NCBI RefSeq assembly: GCF_021568775.1
Contig: NZ_JAKGSG010000011.1
Span: 92,135 to 156,134, forward strand
Length of the DNA: 64,000 bases
Reading direction: 5' to 3'
From: Antribacter soli
GTDB lineage: Bacteria > Actinomycetota > Actinomycetes > Actinomycetales > Cellulomonadaceae
Numbering within the stretch: position 1 is the first letter of the stretch; every line of letters starts with the position of its first letter. Positions 1 to 8,759 of the stretch are shown here, one piece after another. The position numbers and the translations under genes are program-made. Under the pieces are notes generated by a model. The model worked only from the letters and a program-made list of their open reading frames with translations. It ran no database searches and was not told the DNA's origin.

Positions 1-1
1 G

Positions 2-673
2 GTGCTCAAGATCCGCGAGCTCATCGAGGCCGGCGAGCTGGGGGAGATCCTCTACGTCGACTCGGTCCGCATCAACCTGGGCCTGGTCCAGCCGGACGTC
101 GACGTGTTCTGGGACCTGGCACCGCACGACCTGTCGATCATCGACTTCGTGCTGCCCGGCGGCCTTCGGCCCCGCTCGGTCGCCGCCCACGGCGGCGACC
201 CCCTGGGTGCGGGCAAGGCGTGCGTCGGCTACCTCTTCCTGCCGCTGGCCGGCGGGGCCGTGGTGAACGTGCACGTGAACTGGCTGAGCCCCACGAAGAT
301 CCGGCGGATCGCCATCGGCGGGTCCCGGCGGACCCTCGTGTGGGACGACCTCAACCCGCAGCAGCGGCTGAGCGTGTACGACCGGGGCGTGGACCTCGAC
401 CAGGTCGGGGCCGTGCCCGCCGACGACCGGCGCGCCGCCACCGTCTCGTACCGCCTGGGCGACACGTGGTCGCCCGCCCTGCCCGAGCGGGAGGCGCTCG
501 GGCAGATGGTGGCCGAGCTGGCGTCGGCCATCCACGAAGGCCGTGCGCCTCTGACCGACGGGCGCGCCGGCCGGCGCGTCCTGGGCGTGCTCGAGGCCGC
601 GTCGGCGAGCCTCGCGGCGGGCGGCGCCCTCGTCGCCCCCGAACAGGACCGAGAGCTGGAGATCACAGCATGA
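2..673 (+). CDS. Gfo/Idh/MocA family sugar oxidoreductase, 3' part (5' end outside window)
   Basis: The frame is open from the first bases, so this is the C-terminal part (about 223 residues) of a gene that starts upstream of the window. Its content resembles the C-terminal alpha/beta domain of NAD(P)-dependent Gfo/Idh/MocA oxidoreductases: an early 'DLAPHDLSIIDF' helix with the family histidine, and the sheet region around 'GGAVVNVHVNWLSP'. The N-terminal Rossmann domain is not visible. Its stop overlaps the next gene's ATG by 4 bp (ATGA). With the aminotransferases downstream and the WbpD-like acetyltransferase at 23542, a WbpB/WlbA-type role (oxidation at C3 of a UDP-HexNAc-uronate) is plausible but is inference. 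Confidence 0.85.
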   Translation: MLKIRELIEAGELGEILYVDSVRINLGLVQPDVDVFWDLAPHDLSIIDFVLPGGLRPRSVAAHGGDPLGAGKACVGYLFLPLAGGAVVNVHVNWLSPTKIRRIAIGGSRRTLVWDDLNPQQRLSVYDRGVDLDQVGAVPADDRRAATVSYRLGDTWSPALPEREALGQMVAELASAIHEGRAPLTDGRAGRRVLGVLEAASASLAAGGALVAPEQDRELEITA

Positions 674-1680
674 CCACACTGCAGGGCGCGAACATCCTCG
701 TCACCGGGGGCGCCGGAACCATCGGGTCCACGCTCGTCGACCAGCTCCTCGACGCCGGCGCAGGCCATGTCGACGTGCTCGACAACCTCGTCCGCGGACG
801 CCGCGCCAACCTCGACGGCGCGCTCGCCGACGGGCGGGTCACGCTCGTCGAGGGCGACGTCCGCGACCGCGACCTGGTCCACGACCTGACGCGCGGGAAG
901 GACCTGGTGTTCCACCAGGCGGCCATCCGCATCACGCAGTGCGCCGAGGAGCCCCGCCTGGCGCTCGAGGTGCTCGTCGACGGGACCTTCAACGTGGTGG
1001 AGGCCGCCGTCGAGCACCGCGTGGACAAGCTCGTCGCGGCGTCCAGCGCGTCCGTGTACGGGATGGCGGAGGCGTTCCCGACAGGGGAGCGGCACCACCA
1101 CCACAACAACGACACGTTCTACGGCGCCGCGAAGTCCTTCAACGAGGGCATGATCCGCTCCTTCCGCGCGATGAACGGCCTCGACTACGTGCTGCTGCGG
1201 TACTTCAACGTGTACGGCCCCCGCATGGACGTGCACGGCCTGTACACGGAGGTGCTCGTCCGCTGGATGGAGCGGATCGCCGACGGGCGCCCGCCGCTCA
1301 TCTTCGGCGACGGGCAGCAGACGATGGACTTCGTCTGCGTGCCCGACATCGCCCGCGCCAACGTGCTCGCCGCCGGCAGCGGCATCACCGAGGGCGTCTA
1401 CAACATCGCGAGCGGCACCGAGACGAGCCTGCTGGAGCTCGCCGAGGCGCTGCTCCGGGCCATGGACTCCGACCTGCCGGTCGAGCACGGGCCGGAGCGG
1501 GCCGTCAACGGCGTGGTCCGGCGACTCGCCGATGTCTCCGCGGCCCGGCAGGACCTCGGCTTCGAGGCGACGATCGGGCTCGAGGACGGCCTGCGCCTGC
1601 TCGTCGAGTGGTGGCGGCCGCTGCGCGAGGAGATCGCCTCCGGCCGGGTGCTGACCGCGACCGGGACAGGTGCCGCATGA
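670..1680 (+). CDS. NAD-dependent sugar-nucleotide epimerase/dehydratase
   Basis: This 336-residue extended short-chain dehydrogenase shows the N-terminal dinucleotide motif TGGAGTIG (about residues 11-18), an 'SSASVYG' strand and the catalytic YGAAK (Tyr-x-x-x-Lys). It probably epimerises or dehydrates an NDP-sugar in the cytoplasm for surface polysaccharide synthesis; the exact substrate cannot be read from sequence. A natural run of four histidines precedes the catalytic Tyr. The ATG at 670 overlaps the preceding stop by 4 bp and was chosen over longer upstream extensions, because homology with the family begins right there. It overlaps the aminotransferase downstream by 4 bp, so the genes are likely translationally coupled. 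Confidence 0.9.
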   Translation: MTTLQGANILVTGGAGTIGSTLVDQLLDAGAGHVDVLDNLVRGRRANLDGALADGRVTLVEGDVRDRDLVHDLTRGKDLVFHQAAIRITQCAEEPRLALEVLVDGTFNVVEAAVEHRVDKLVAASSASVYGMAEAFPTGERHHHHNNDTFYGAAKSFNEGMIRSFRAMNGLDYVLLRYFNVYGPRMDVHGLYTEVLVRWMERIADGRPPLIFGDGQQTMDFVCVPDIARANVLAAGSGITEGVYNIASGTETSLLELAEALLRAMDSDLPVEHGPERAVNGVVRRLADVSAARQDLGFEATIGLEDGLRLLVEWWRPLREEIASGRVLTATGTGAA

Positions 1681-2831
1681 CCGCCGCCGCGCCGTCGCGC
1701 GTCAACGTCATGAAGCCGTGGCTCGGGGCCGAGGAGGTCGCGGCGGTCACGGAGGTGATCGAGTCCGGCTGGGTGGCGCAGGGACCGCGGGTGGCGGCCT
1801 TCGAGGCCGCCTTCGCCGCGACGATGCAGGCCGACCACGCCGTCGCGACCTCGAACTGCACCACCGCGCTGCACCTTGCGCTCGTGGTCGCGGGGATCGG
1901 CCCGGGAGACGACGTCGTCGTGCCGTCCTTCTCGTTCGTCGCCACCGCCAACGCGCCCACCTACGTGGGCGCCCGCCCGGTCTTCGCCGACGTCGACGAC
2001 GTGACGGGGAACCTCACCGTCGAGACCGTCGCCGCCGCGCTCACGCCGGCCACGCGGGCCGTGATCGTCGTCGACCAGGGCGGCGTGCCCGTCGACCTCC
2101 ACGCGGTCCGCGCCCTGTGCGACCCGCTCGGGATCGTCGTGGTGGAGGACGCCGCGTGCGGGGCCGGGTCGACGTACCGCGGCCGCCCGGTCGGCGCCGG
2201 CGCCGAGATCGCGGCATGGTCCTTCCACCCGCGCAAGATCCTCACCACCGGCGAGGGCGGCATGATCACCACGAGCCGTCCCGAGTGGGCGGCGCGGGCG
2301 CGCCGCCTGCGCGAGCACGCGATGAGCGTGTCCGCCGCCGAGCGGCACGCGAGCCTCGTCGCGCCGGCCGAGGAGTACGGCGAGGTGGGCTTCAACTTCC
2401 GGATGACGGACCTGCAGGCGGCGGTCGGCCTGGTCCAGCTCGGCCGCCTGGCCGAGGTGGTGGCCCGACGCCGGACGCTCGCTGCCCGCTACCGGGACGC
2501 GCTGGGCGACGTGGCCGGCGTGCGGCTCGTCGACGACCCGGACTGGGGCACGAGCAACTTCCAGTCCCTGTGGCTCGAGGTGCTGGCGGAGTACCCGCTG
2601 GACCGGGAGGAGCTGCTCGTGGCGCTGGCCGAGGCGGGCGTCTCCGCGCGGCGCGGCATCATGGCGGCCCATCGCCAGCAGGCCTACGCGGGACGGGACA
2701 CGGGTTCGGTCCCGCTGCCGGTGACGGAGCGGCTGACCGACCGGACGCTGATCCTGCCGCTGTTCCACCAGATGACCGACGACGAGCTCGGCCGCGTCGT
2801 CGCCGTGGTGCGCGAGGCAGGGAGCCGCTGA
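1677..2831 (+). CDS. DegT/DnrJ/EryC1/StrS family PLP-dependent sugar aminotransferase
   Basis: A 384-residue fold-type I aminotransferase. Visible features are the 'GWVAQGPRVAAFE' N-terminal block, the 'TSNCTTALHLAL' phosphate-binding segment, 'VEDAACGAGS' carrying the PLP-interacting Asp, and 'SFHPRKILTTGEGGM', whose lysine should form the Schiff base. The family transfers an amino group from glutamate to a keto-sugar nucleotide. The order aminotransferase then NeuD/PglD-type acyltransferase suggests amination followed by N-acylation, as in bacillosamine-type pathways; this is inference. The ATG at 1677 overlaps the epimerase stop by 4 bp. Only one base separates its stop from the next ATG. 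Confidence 0.93.
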   Translation: MTAAAPSRVNVMKPWLGAEEVAAVTEVIESGWVAQGPRVAAFEAAFAATMQADHAVATSNCTTALHLALVVAGIGPGDDVVVPSFSFVATANAPTYVGARPVFADVDDVTGNLTVETVAAALTPATRAVIVVDQGGVPVDLHAVRALCDPLGIVVVEDAACGAGSTYRGRPVGAGAEIAAWSFHPRKILTTGEGGMITTSRPEWAARARRLREHAMSVSAAERHASLVAPAEEYGEVGFNFRMTDLQAAVGLVQLGRLAEVVARRRTLAARYRDALGDVAGVRLVDDPDWGTSNFQSLWLEVLAEYPLDREELLVALAEAGVSARRGIMAAHRQQAYAGRDTGSVPLPVTERLTDRTLILPLFHQMTDDELGRVVAVVREAGSR

Positions 2832-2832
2832 C

Positions 2833-3516
2833 ATGGCCGCCGGTGGCGTGGCGCCCGGTTCGTCAGGGCCCGACAGCGGAGCGGACAGGCCGGTGCTGCT
2901 CGTCGGGGCGAGCGGGCTCGCTCGTGAGGTCCTGGCTGTGCTGCGTGAGGCGGGGCGCAAGGTGGTCGGGATCCTCGACGACCGGCACGCGGACCTGCCG
3001 CCGGCCGTGGCCGGAGTCCCGGTCGTGGGTGGCGTGTCGGATGCCGCGGCCTACCCCGAGGCCCGCTTCCTGCTGTGCGTCGGGGCCGGCTCCGGCCGCT
3101 CGGCGGTGCTGGAGCGGCTCGGCGCGGCGGTGGACGACGACCGGTTCGCCACCGTCGTCGACCCCTCCGTCCGGAACCCGGGCGGCTGCCCGGTGGGCGC
3201 CGGCTCGATCCTGCTCGCGGGCGTCTCGATCACGGCGGACGCCGCCGTCGGCCGGCACGTCGTCGCGATGCCCGGCGTGACCGTGACGCACGACTGCGCC
3301 GTCGAGGACTTCGTCACGCTCGCCGCGGGCGTGTCCCTCGGCGGGGGCGTGCGCATCCGGCGCGGCGCCTACGTGGGGATGAACGCCTCCGTGCACCCCG
3401 GCCTGACGGTCGGGGCGGGGGCGACGGTGGGCATGGGCGCCGTCGTGCTGACGGACGTGCCCGACGGACAGACGTGGGCCGGCGTGCCCGCACGACAGCT
3501 TGGAGTGCTCCCGTGA
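2833..3516 (+). CDS. NeuD/PglD-family sugar O/N-acyltransferase
   Basis: 227 residues: a short N-terminal Rossmann-like domain ('LLVGASGLAREVL') followed by a left-handed beta-helix of hexapeptide repeats from about residue 110 to the end ('GAGSILLAGVSITADA', 'VGMNASVHPGLTVGAG'). This is the PglD/NeuD arrangement, in which the enzyme acylates the amino group installed by the upstream aminotransferase using acetyl-CoA or a similar donor. The histidine in 'VTVTHDCAVED' is the expected general base. It starts one base after the aminotransferase stop, and its stop overlaps the next GTG by 4 bp. Confidence 0.88.
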   Translation: MAAGGVAPGSSGPDSGADRPVLLVGASGLAREVLAVLREAGRKVVGILDDRHADLPPAVAGVPVVGGVSDAAAYPEARFLLCVGAGSGRSAVLERLGAAVDDDRFATVVDPSVRNPGGCPVGAGSILLAGVSITADAAVGRHVVAMPGVTVTHDCAVEDFVTLAAGVSLGGGVRIRRGAYVGMNASVHPGLTVGAGATVGMGAVVLTDVPDGQTWAGVPARQLGVLP

Positions 3517-4646
3517 AGGTTCCGTTCCTCGACCTGGCCGCGCAGTCGGCCGAGATCGCCCACGAGGTCCTGCCGGCCTGGCAGTCGATCCTTGCCTCCG
3601 CCGGGTTCGTCGGCGGCCCCGACGTCGCCGCGTTCGAGGAGGAGTACGCCGCGTATGCCGGCGTCGGCCACTGCGTGGGCGTCGCCAACGGCACGGACGC
3701 CGTCGAGCTCGCGCTGCGCGCCGTCGGCGTCGGGCCCGGCGACGAGGTGATCCTGCCTGTGAACACGTTCATCGCCACGGCCGAGGCCGTGTCCCGGATC
3801 GGCGCGGTCCCCGTGCTGGTCGACGTCGACGACGAGCACCTCCTCATCGACCCCGCGGCGGTCGAGGCGGCCGTCACGGGCCGGACCCGCGCGATCGTGC
3901 CCGTGCACCTGTACGGGCAGGTCGCGCCGGTCGAGGCGCTAGACCCCGTCGCGGCGCGCCACGGTCTGGCGATCGTCGAGGACGCGGCGCAGTCGCAGGG
4001 GGCGTCGTCGGCGCACGGGCGGGCGGGCGGCCTGGGCCGCGTCGCCGCGACGAGCTTCTACCCGGGAAAGAACCTCGGCGCGGGCGGTGACGCCGGCGCC
4101 GTGACCACCGACGACCCGCGCATCGCGGAGCATGTCCGCACGGTGGCCGCGCACGGCAGCACCGTCAAGTACGTGCACGACGTGGTCGGGTTCAACTCGC
4201 GCCTCGACGCCGTCCAGGCGGTCGTGCTGCGGGCGAAGCTCCGCCGGCTCGACGTCTGGAACGTGGCCCGCCGAGCCGCCGCCGACCGGTACGCCGAGCT
4301 GCTGGCGGACGTCCCCGGCCTTCGCGTGCCGTCGACCCGCCCGGGGAACGAGGACGTCTGGCACCTCTACGTGGTCCGGGTCGAGGAGCGCGACCGGGTG
4401 CTCGCCGAGCTGGGCGCGGCGGGCGTCGGGGCCGCGATCCACTATCCGACGCCGTTGCACCTCACCGAGGCGTACGCCTCGCTGGGCTACCGGGTGGGGC
4501 AGTTCCCCGTCGCCGAGGCCGCCGCGTCGCGGCTGCTGTCCCTGCCGATGTTCCCGCACCTGACCGAGGAGCAGCAGGTCCACGTCGCCGGGGTGCTCGC
4601 CCAGGCCCAGACCCGCACCCGCGTGCCGGAAGCGCGGCCGGCGTGA
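3513..4646 (+). CDS. DegT/DnrJ/EryC1/StrS family aminotransferase (second copy)
   Basis: A second 377-residue PLP aminotransferase, clearly different from the one at 1677. Landmarks are 'FVGGPDVAAFE', 'VANGTDAVELAL', 'PVNTFIATAEAV', 'VEDAAQSQGA' and the Schiff-base segment 'SFYPGKNLGAGGDAG'. This pattern is closest to the WbpE/FdtB/DesV side of the family, which aminate 3-keto sugars. The GTG at 3513 overlaps the acyltransferase stop by 4 bp and fits the usual 'VPFLDL' N-terminus of the family. Two aminotransferases in one operon suggest either a diamino sugar or two separate amino sugars. Confidence 0.93.
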   Translation: MKVPFLDLAAQSAEIAHEVLPAWQSILASAGFVGGPDVAAFEEEYAAYAGVGHCVGVANGTDAVELALRAVGVGPGDEVILPVNTFIATAEAVSRIGAVPVLVDVDDEHLLIDPAAVEAAVTGRTRAIVPVHLYGQVAPVEALDPVAARHGLAIVEDAAQSQGASSAHGRAGGLGRVAATSFYPGKNLGAGGDAGAVTTDDPRIAEHVRTVAAHGSTVKYVHDVVGFNSRLDAVQAVVLRAKLRRLDVWNVARRAAADRYAELLADVPGLRVPSTRPGNEDVWHLYVVRVEERDRVLAELGAAGVGAAIHYPTPLHLTEAYASLGYRVGQFPVAEAAASRLLSLPMFPHLTEEQQVHVAGVLAQAQTRTRVPEARPA

Positions 4647-5842
4647 CCAAGGACCGGCCCCGGCTCCGTGTCCTCGTCCGGCTGAACAGCCTCGAGCTCG
4701 GCGGGACGCAGATCAACGCCGTCGACCTGGCGGCCGAGCTGCGCGGGCACGGCATCGCGTCGCACCTCGTGGGGCCCCGGGCGTCGGCGCGTCCCGGACC
4801 GTCGCTGCTCGACGTCGCGGCGGCGCGGGGCGTGACCGTCGAGCCGTACGACCCGGCGCCCGGCCTGCGCGCGCACGCACGCCAGCTCACCGAGGCGGCG
4901 GACCGCGTGCGCGCCGACGTCGTGCACGTCTACGGGTCGTGGGGCGGCGACCGTCCCGTGTTCTGGGGCCCGGCGCGCGGCGGCCGGCGGCCCTGGGTGC
5001 AGACCGTGTACGAGATGCAGGTCGCGCCCGTGATCCTCCGGAACGTGCCGCTCGTGGTCGGCACGGGGTACCTGCTCGACGAGGCCCACGACCGGCCCGG
5101 CCACACCGTCCTGATCAGCCCGCCGGTCGACGTCGACGCGGACCGGCCCGGCGGGGCCGACGGTGCGGGCTTCCGGGAGCGGCACGGGATCGGCCCGGAC
5201 GAGGTCCTGCTCGGGATCGTCAGCCGCCTCGACACGGACATGAAGGCCGCCCCCGTGGGGCACGCGATCGACGCGATGCGTGTGCTCGGCACGCGCGGGG
5301 CGTCGCTCGTCGTCGTGGGGACCGGCGACGCGGAGGTGGCGCTGCGCGAACGGGCCGGCACGGTCAACCGGGACGTGGGGCGCGAGGTCGTCCGGTTCGC
5401 GGGTCCGCTGGCCGACCCCCGCCCGGCCTACGCCGCGTCCGACGTCGTGCTCGGGATGGGCGGGTCCGCCGCCCGGGCGCTCGCGTCCGGCACGCCGCTC
5501 GTGGTGCAGGGAGAGGCGGGGTGGTCGTGCCTCTTCGAGCCCTCGACCGCGGAGCGCCTGGCGCGCTCGAGCTACTGGAGCCCGGAGCCGTCCGACGACG
5601 CCGTCGGCGGGCTCGTCCGCGCCGTCTCGCGGCTCCTCGACGACCGTGCGCGGCGCGCGGAGCTCGGCCGGTTCGGCCGGCAGTTCGCCGTCGAGCGGTT
5701 CGGGCTGCCCGCGATGGCCGGGCGGCTGGCGGCCCTGTACGAGGAGTCGGGGCGCCTGTACACGGCACGCGAGTGGGCGGCCGACCTCGCGCAGGAGGCC
5801 GCGCGCGTGGCGCGCAAGGCCGTCACCCGGAGCGCCACATGA
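4643..5842 (+). CDS. glycosyltransferase (GT4-like)
   Basis: 399 residues of GT-B-type glycosyltransferase. The N-terminal half begins with a Rossmann strand followed by 'LELGGTQINAVDLAAEL', the usual acceptor-side loop. The C-terminal half has 'GIVSRLDTDMKAAPVG', 'VVVGTGDAEVAL' and a late 'RALASGTPLVVQGEAG' segment that replaces the canonical EX7E block. It should add a sugar from an NDP donor to the growing repeat unit on the inner membrane face. It starts with GTG at 4643 and is coupled by 4-bp overlaps at both ends. Donor and linkage cannot be predicted. Confidence 0.85.
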   Translation: MTKDRPRLRVLVRLNSLELGGTQINAVDLAAELRGHGIASHLVGPRASARPGPSLLDVAAARGVTVEPYDPAPGLRAHARQLTEAADRVRADVVHVYGSWGGDRPVFWGPARGGRRPWVQTVYEMQVAPVILRNVPLVVGTGYLLDEAHDRPGHTVLISPPVDVDADRPGGADGAGFRERHGIGPDEVLLGIVSRLDTDMKAAPVGHAIDAMRVLGTRGASLVVVGTGDAEVALRERAGTVNRDVGREVVRFAGPLADPRPAYAASDVVLGMGGSAARALASGTPLVVQGEAGWSCLFEPSTAERLARSSYWSPEPSDDAVGGLVRAVSRLLDDRARRAELGRFGRQFAVERFGLPAMAGRLAALYEESGRLYTAREWAADLAQEAARVARKAVTRSAT

Positions 5843-7287
5843 GCGCGCCGGTGGCGGCTGCAGGACCGTCCGCAGCCCCCGCCCCGCCGACGGAGCGGGC
5901 GTCCGGCTGGCGCGCCGCCGTCGCGCGGGTTCGGGGGCTGCGGGCTCTCGCGGCGGTGTGCGACCTGCTCCCGCCCCGGCTGCGGTACGGGCACGCCCGC
6001 ACGGTGGCTCGCACCGTGCTGGGCCACGCCGAGGTGCCGGGGCTGGCCGCGCCCGGGGCGCGCTCCGCCGTCGGTGCCCCGGCGGGGCCGGATGCCCGGG
6101 CATCGGCAGGGGCCGCCCCGGGGGCCGGCGCCCCGGCCCCGGCCGGCGCCGACCTGACGTGCGTCCTGCTCGCGGGCGGGCTCGACGTCGGCGGTGTCGA
6201 GGCGGTCGTCGAGACCCTCGCCCGGGGCCTGCCGGACCAGGGCGTGCGCACCGTCGTGGTGGGTGCGAGCGGAGGGCGCACCGCCGACCGCCTGCGCGCC
6301 GCGGGGATCACGGTGCACCTGCCCGGCCCGGCCGGCCTCGCCGGGCTGCTCGCGGACCTCGCGCCCGACGTCGTCCAGGTGCACGACGCGTCCGCCGCCG
6401 CGGCGGTCGCCGACTGGGGCGGCCCGGCCGTCTGGGTGGCGCACAACCTCGAGATCCATCGCCGTCCGGCCGAGTGGGCCGTCGTCGGGGCGGCCTGTGC
6501 GCGGGCCCTCGCCGTGGTCGCGGTGAGCGACGCCGTCGCCCGCCACCACTCCCGGCACACGGGCGCGGACCGCGGGGACACCGCGGTGATCCCCAACGGG
6601 GTGGGCGAGCTCGCCGTCGGCCCGGCGCGGGACGAGGCCCGCGCGGCGCTCGCCGACGTCGTCCCGCTGGAGCCCGGCGACCTCGTGGTCGTGAGCCTGG
6701 CGCGCTACGACGCCCAGAAGAACGTGCCCGGCCTGGTGCGGTCGTTCGCCCGTGCGCTCCGCGCGGAGCCGCGGCTGCGGCTCGTCGTGGCGGGCGGCGT
6801 CGCGGACGTCGTCGAGCACCGGTGGGCCGACGCCGAGCGGGTCGCCTCGGGCGCCTCCGCCCGGGTCCATCTGCTCGGCCCGTCCGACAGCGCGACGCTC
6901 CTCGCCGCCGCGGACGCCTTCGTGCTCGGGTCCTTCTTCGAGGGCTGGTCCGTGGCGGCCACGGAGGCGGTCGTGGCGGGGCTGCCGGTGGTGCTGTCCG
7001 ACGTCGGCGGGGCGGCCGAGCTCGCGGCGCTCGCGCCCGGCCGGGTGACGGTGGTGCCGCCGCCCACCGGCGACGCGCCGCTCACGGACGGCGCCGTGCG
7101 GGCCGCCCGGCGGCGCCGGCACCAGGACAACGAGGAGGCACTGGCTGCCGCGCTCGCCGGGCTCCCCGCGCGGGTGGGCTCCGTGGCCCCCGACGAGGGC
7201 CTGGTGGCCGTGCTCTCGGCCGAGGAGATGGTCGCCCGGCACGCGGCGCTGCTGCGCGACGTGACCGGCAGGACGGGTACGCGATGA
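5839..7287 (+). CDS. glycosyltransferase family 4
   Basis: 482 residues, longer than a usual GT4 because of an Ala/Pro/Gly-rich N-terminal extension (about residues 1-100). The GT-B core follows: 'LLAGGLDVGGVEAVVETLARGL', a 'VIPNGV' domain junction, 'VVSLARYDAQKNVPGLVRSF', and the donor-site EX7E-type block 'FFEGWSVAATEAVVAGLPVV'. This is a retaining glycosyltransferase of surface polysaccharide synthesis. It sits inside the tightly coupled operon with 4-bp overlaps on both sides. The extension could be a flexible linker or a start called too far upstream, but the ATGA overlap supports the ATG at 5839. Confidence 0.88.
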   Translation: MSAPVAAAGPSAAPAPPTERASGWRAAVARVRGLRALAAVCDLLPPRLRYGHARTVARTVLGHAEVPGLAAPGARSAVGAPAGPDARASAGAAPGAGAPAPAGADLTCVLLAGGLDVGGVEAVVETLARGLPDQGVRTVVVGASGGRTADRLRAAGITVHLPGPAGLAGLLADLAPDVVQVHDASAAAAVADWGGPAVWVAHNLEIHRRPAEWAVVGAACARALAVVAVSDAVARHHSRHTGADRGDTAVIPNGVGELAVGPARDEARAALADVVPLEPGDLVVVSLARYDAQKNVPGLVRSFARALRAEPRLRLVVAGGVADVVEHRWADAERVASGASARVHLLGPSDSATLLAAADAFVLGSFFEGWSVAATEAVVAGLPVVLSDVGGAAELAALAPGRVTVVPPPTGDAPLTDGAVRAARRRRHQDNEEALAAALAGLPARVGSVAPDEGLVAVLSAEEMVARHAALLRDVTGRTGTR

Positions 7288-8759
7288 CCGCGGTGGAGGA
7301 CCCGGCGAGGGCCTCGGCGGGGCCCTCGCTCGCGCGGCGCGTGCGTGGCGGGCTGGCGTGGAGCGCGGTGTCGACGGTGCTGCTCAAGGTTGGCGGCCTC
7401 GCCGTCGGCGTCGTCATCGCCCGCCTGCTGACGCCCGAGGAGTTCGGCGTCTACGCTGTCGCGCTCACCGTGCAGACGGTCCTGGTCGCCGTGGCCGACC
7501 TGGGGCTGAGCACCGACCTCATCCGCAGCGCGGAGCCCGAGCGGCGCGCGCCCACCGTGGCGACGGTGTCCGCCGTCGTCAGCCTCGTCCTCGCCGTCGC
7601 GACGGCCGCCACCGCGATGCCGCTCGCGGGGGCGCTCGGCGCACCGGGCGCCGCCCCGGCCATCGTGGTCCTCGCGGTGACGATCCTGCTGGCGGGCGTC
7701 GGCGTCGTGCCCTACGCGCGCCTGCAGCGCGAGTTCGACCAGCGCAGCCTGTTCGTCATCGGCGTCGCCGACTTCGCGGTGAGCACCGTCGTGACCGTCG
7801 GACTGGTCCTGCTGGGCTGGGGCGTGCTCTCGCTCGCCCTGGGGCGGGTGGCCGCGCAGCTCGTCTCGACGGTGCTCCAGTTCGTCCGGGCGCGGGTCCG
7901 CCCGGTCTTCGGCCTCGACCGCTCGCTCGTCAGGTCCGTGATCCGTTTCGGCGTGCCGGTCGCGGGCGCGAACATCCTGTCCTGGGCCGTGCTCGGCATC
8001 GACAAGCTGATCCTGGGCCGCCTCGCCGGGCCGACGGCGCTGGGGTACTACGTGCTGGCGTCGAACGTCTCGTCGTGGCCCATGAGCTTCCTCGGGCAAG
8101 CCGTGCGCGGCGTGGCGCTGCCCCTGTTCTCGCGGCCCGAGGTGCTGACGGACCGGCGCGCGCCCGCCTCCGTCGTCGGCCCGGTGTGGGCCGTCGCCGC
8201 GCTCGGGGCGTGCCTCATCGGGGCAGGCGCGGACCCGCTCGTCGCCGTGGTGTACGGGCACGCCTGGGACGCCGCTGCTCCCGTGCTCGTACCCCTCCTG
8301 GCGCTCGGCGGGCTGCGGGTCGTCTTCGACCTGTTCGCCGCCTACCTCTACGCGCACGGCCGGTCGGGCAGCGTCCTGGTGGTCCAGGTCGTGTGGTTCG
8401 CCGGCCTCGTCGCGGCGCTGGTCGCGGGCGTCGCCGGGCTCGGGCTGATGGGCGCGGCGTACGCCCACCTCGTGGTCAGCCTGCTCGTGGTGCTGCCGAT
8501 GTACGGCGTGGCCGTCGTGCGGGCCGGGGCGTCCCCGGGCTCGCTCGTGTCCGCGCTGTGGTGCCCAGCGCTCGGTGCCCTGGTTGCCGGGTGGTGCGGG
8601 CACCTGGCGGCGCAGACCGTCGACCACGACGTGGCGGCGCTGGGGGTCTCCGTGGGCGTCGCCGCCGTCGCGTACGCGGTGCTGGTCGGCTGGTGGGCGG
8701 TGCCGCGGGTGCGCTGGTTCCTGAGGACGGGCGCGGGGGGCGGTCAGGTCCCGTCCTGA
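7284..8759 (+). CDS. polysaccharide flippase (Wzx/MurJ-like MOP superfamily)
   Basis: A 491-residue polytopic protein with about 12-14 hydrophobic segments and the N-terminal signature 'LARRVRGGLAWSAVSTVL...GGLAVGVVIARLLTPEEFG' typical of the lipopolysaccharide/teichuronic acid exporter branch. It should flip undecaprenyl-linked repeat units across the membrane. It is the last gene of the plus-strand operon, coupled by a 4-bp overlap to the glycosyltransferase before it. Its stop directly abuts the stop of the convergent minus-strand gene (8759/8760), leaving no room for an intergenic terminator. Confidence 0.92.
   Translation: MTAVEDPARASAGPSLARRVRGGLAWSAVSTVLLKVGGLAVGVVIARLLTPEEFGVYAVALTVQTVLVAVADLGLSTDLIRSAEPERRAPTVATVSAVVSLVLAVATAATAMPLAGALGAPGAAPAIVVLAVTILLAGVGVVPYARLQREFDQRSLFVIGVADFAVSTVVTVGLVLLGWGVLSLALGRVAAQLVSTVLQFVRARVRPVFGLDRSLVRSVIRFGVPVAGANILSWAVLGIDKLILGRLAGPTALGYYVLASNVSSWPMSFLGQAVRGVALPLFSRPEVLTDRRAPASVVGPVWAVAALGACLIGAGADPLVAVVYGHAWDAAAPVLVPLLALGGLRVVFDLFAAYLYAHGRSGSVLVVQVVWFAGLVAALVAGVAGLGLMGAAYAHLVVSLLVVLPMYGVAVVRAGASPGSLVSALWCPALGALVAGWCGHLAAQTVDHDVAALGVSVGVAAVAYAVLVGWWAVPRVRWFLRTGAGGGQVPS

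Noticed and set aside
1093..1104. Four consecutive histidines in the epimerase as an engineered tag
   Set aside because: The run is internal, between family motifs, and followed by natural Asn residues; no vector sequence is nearby.
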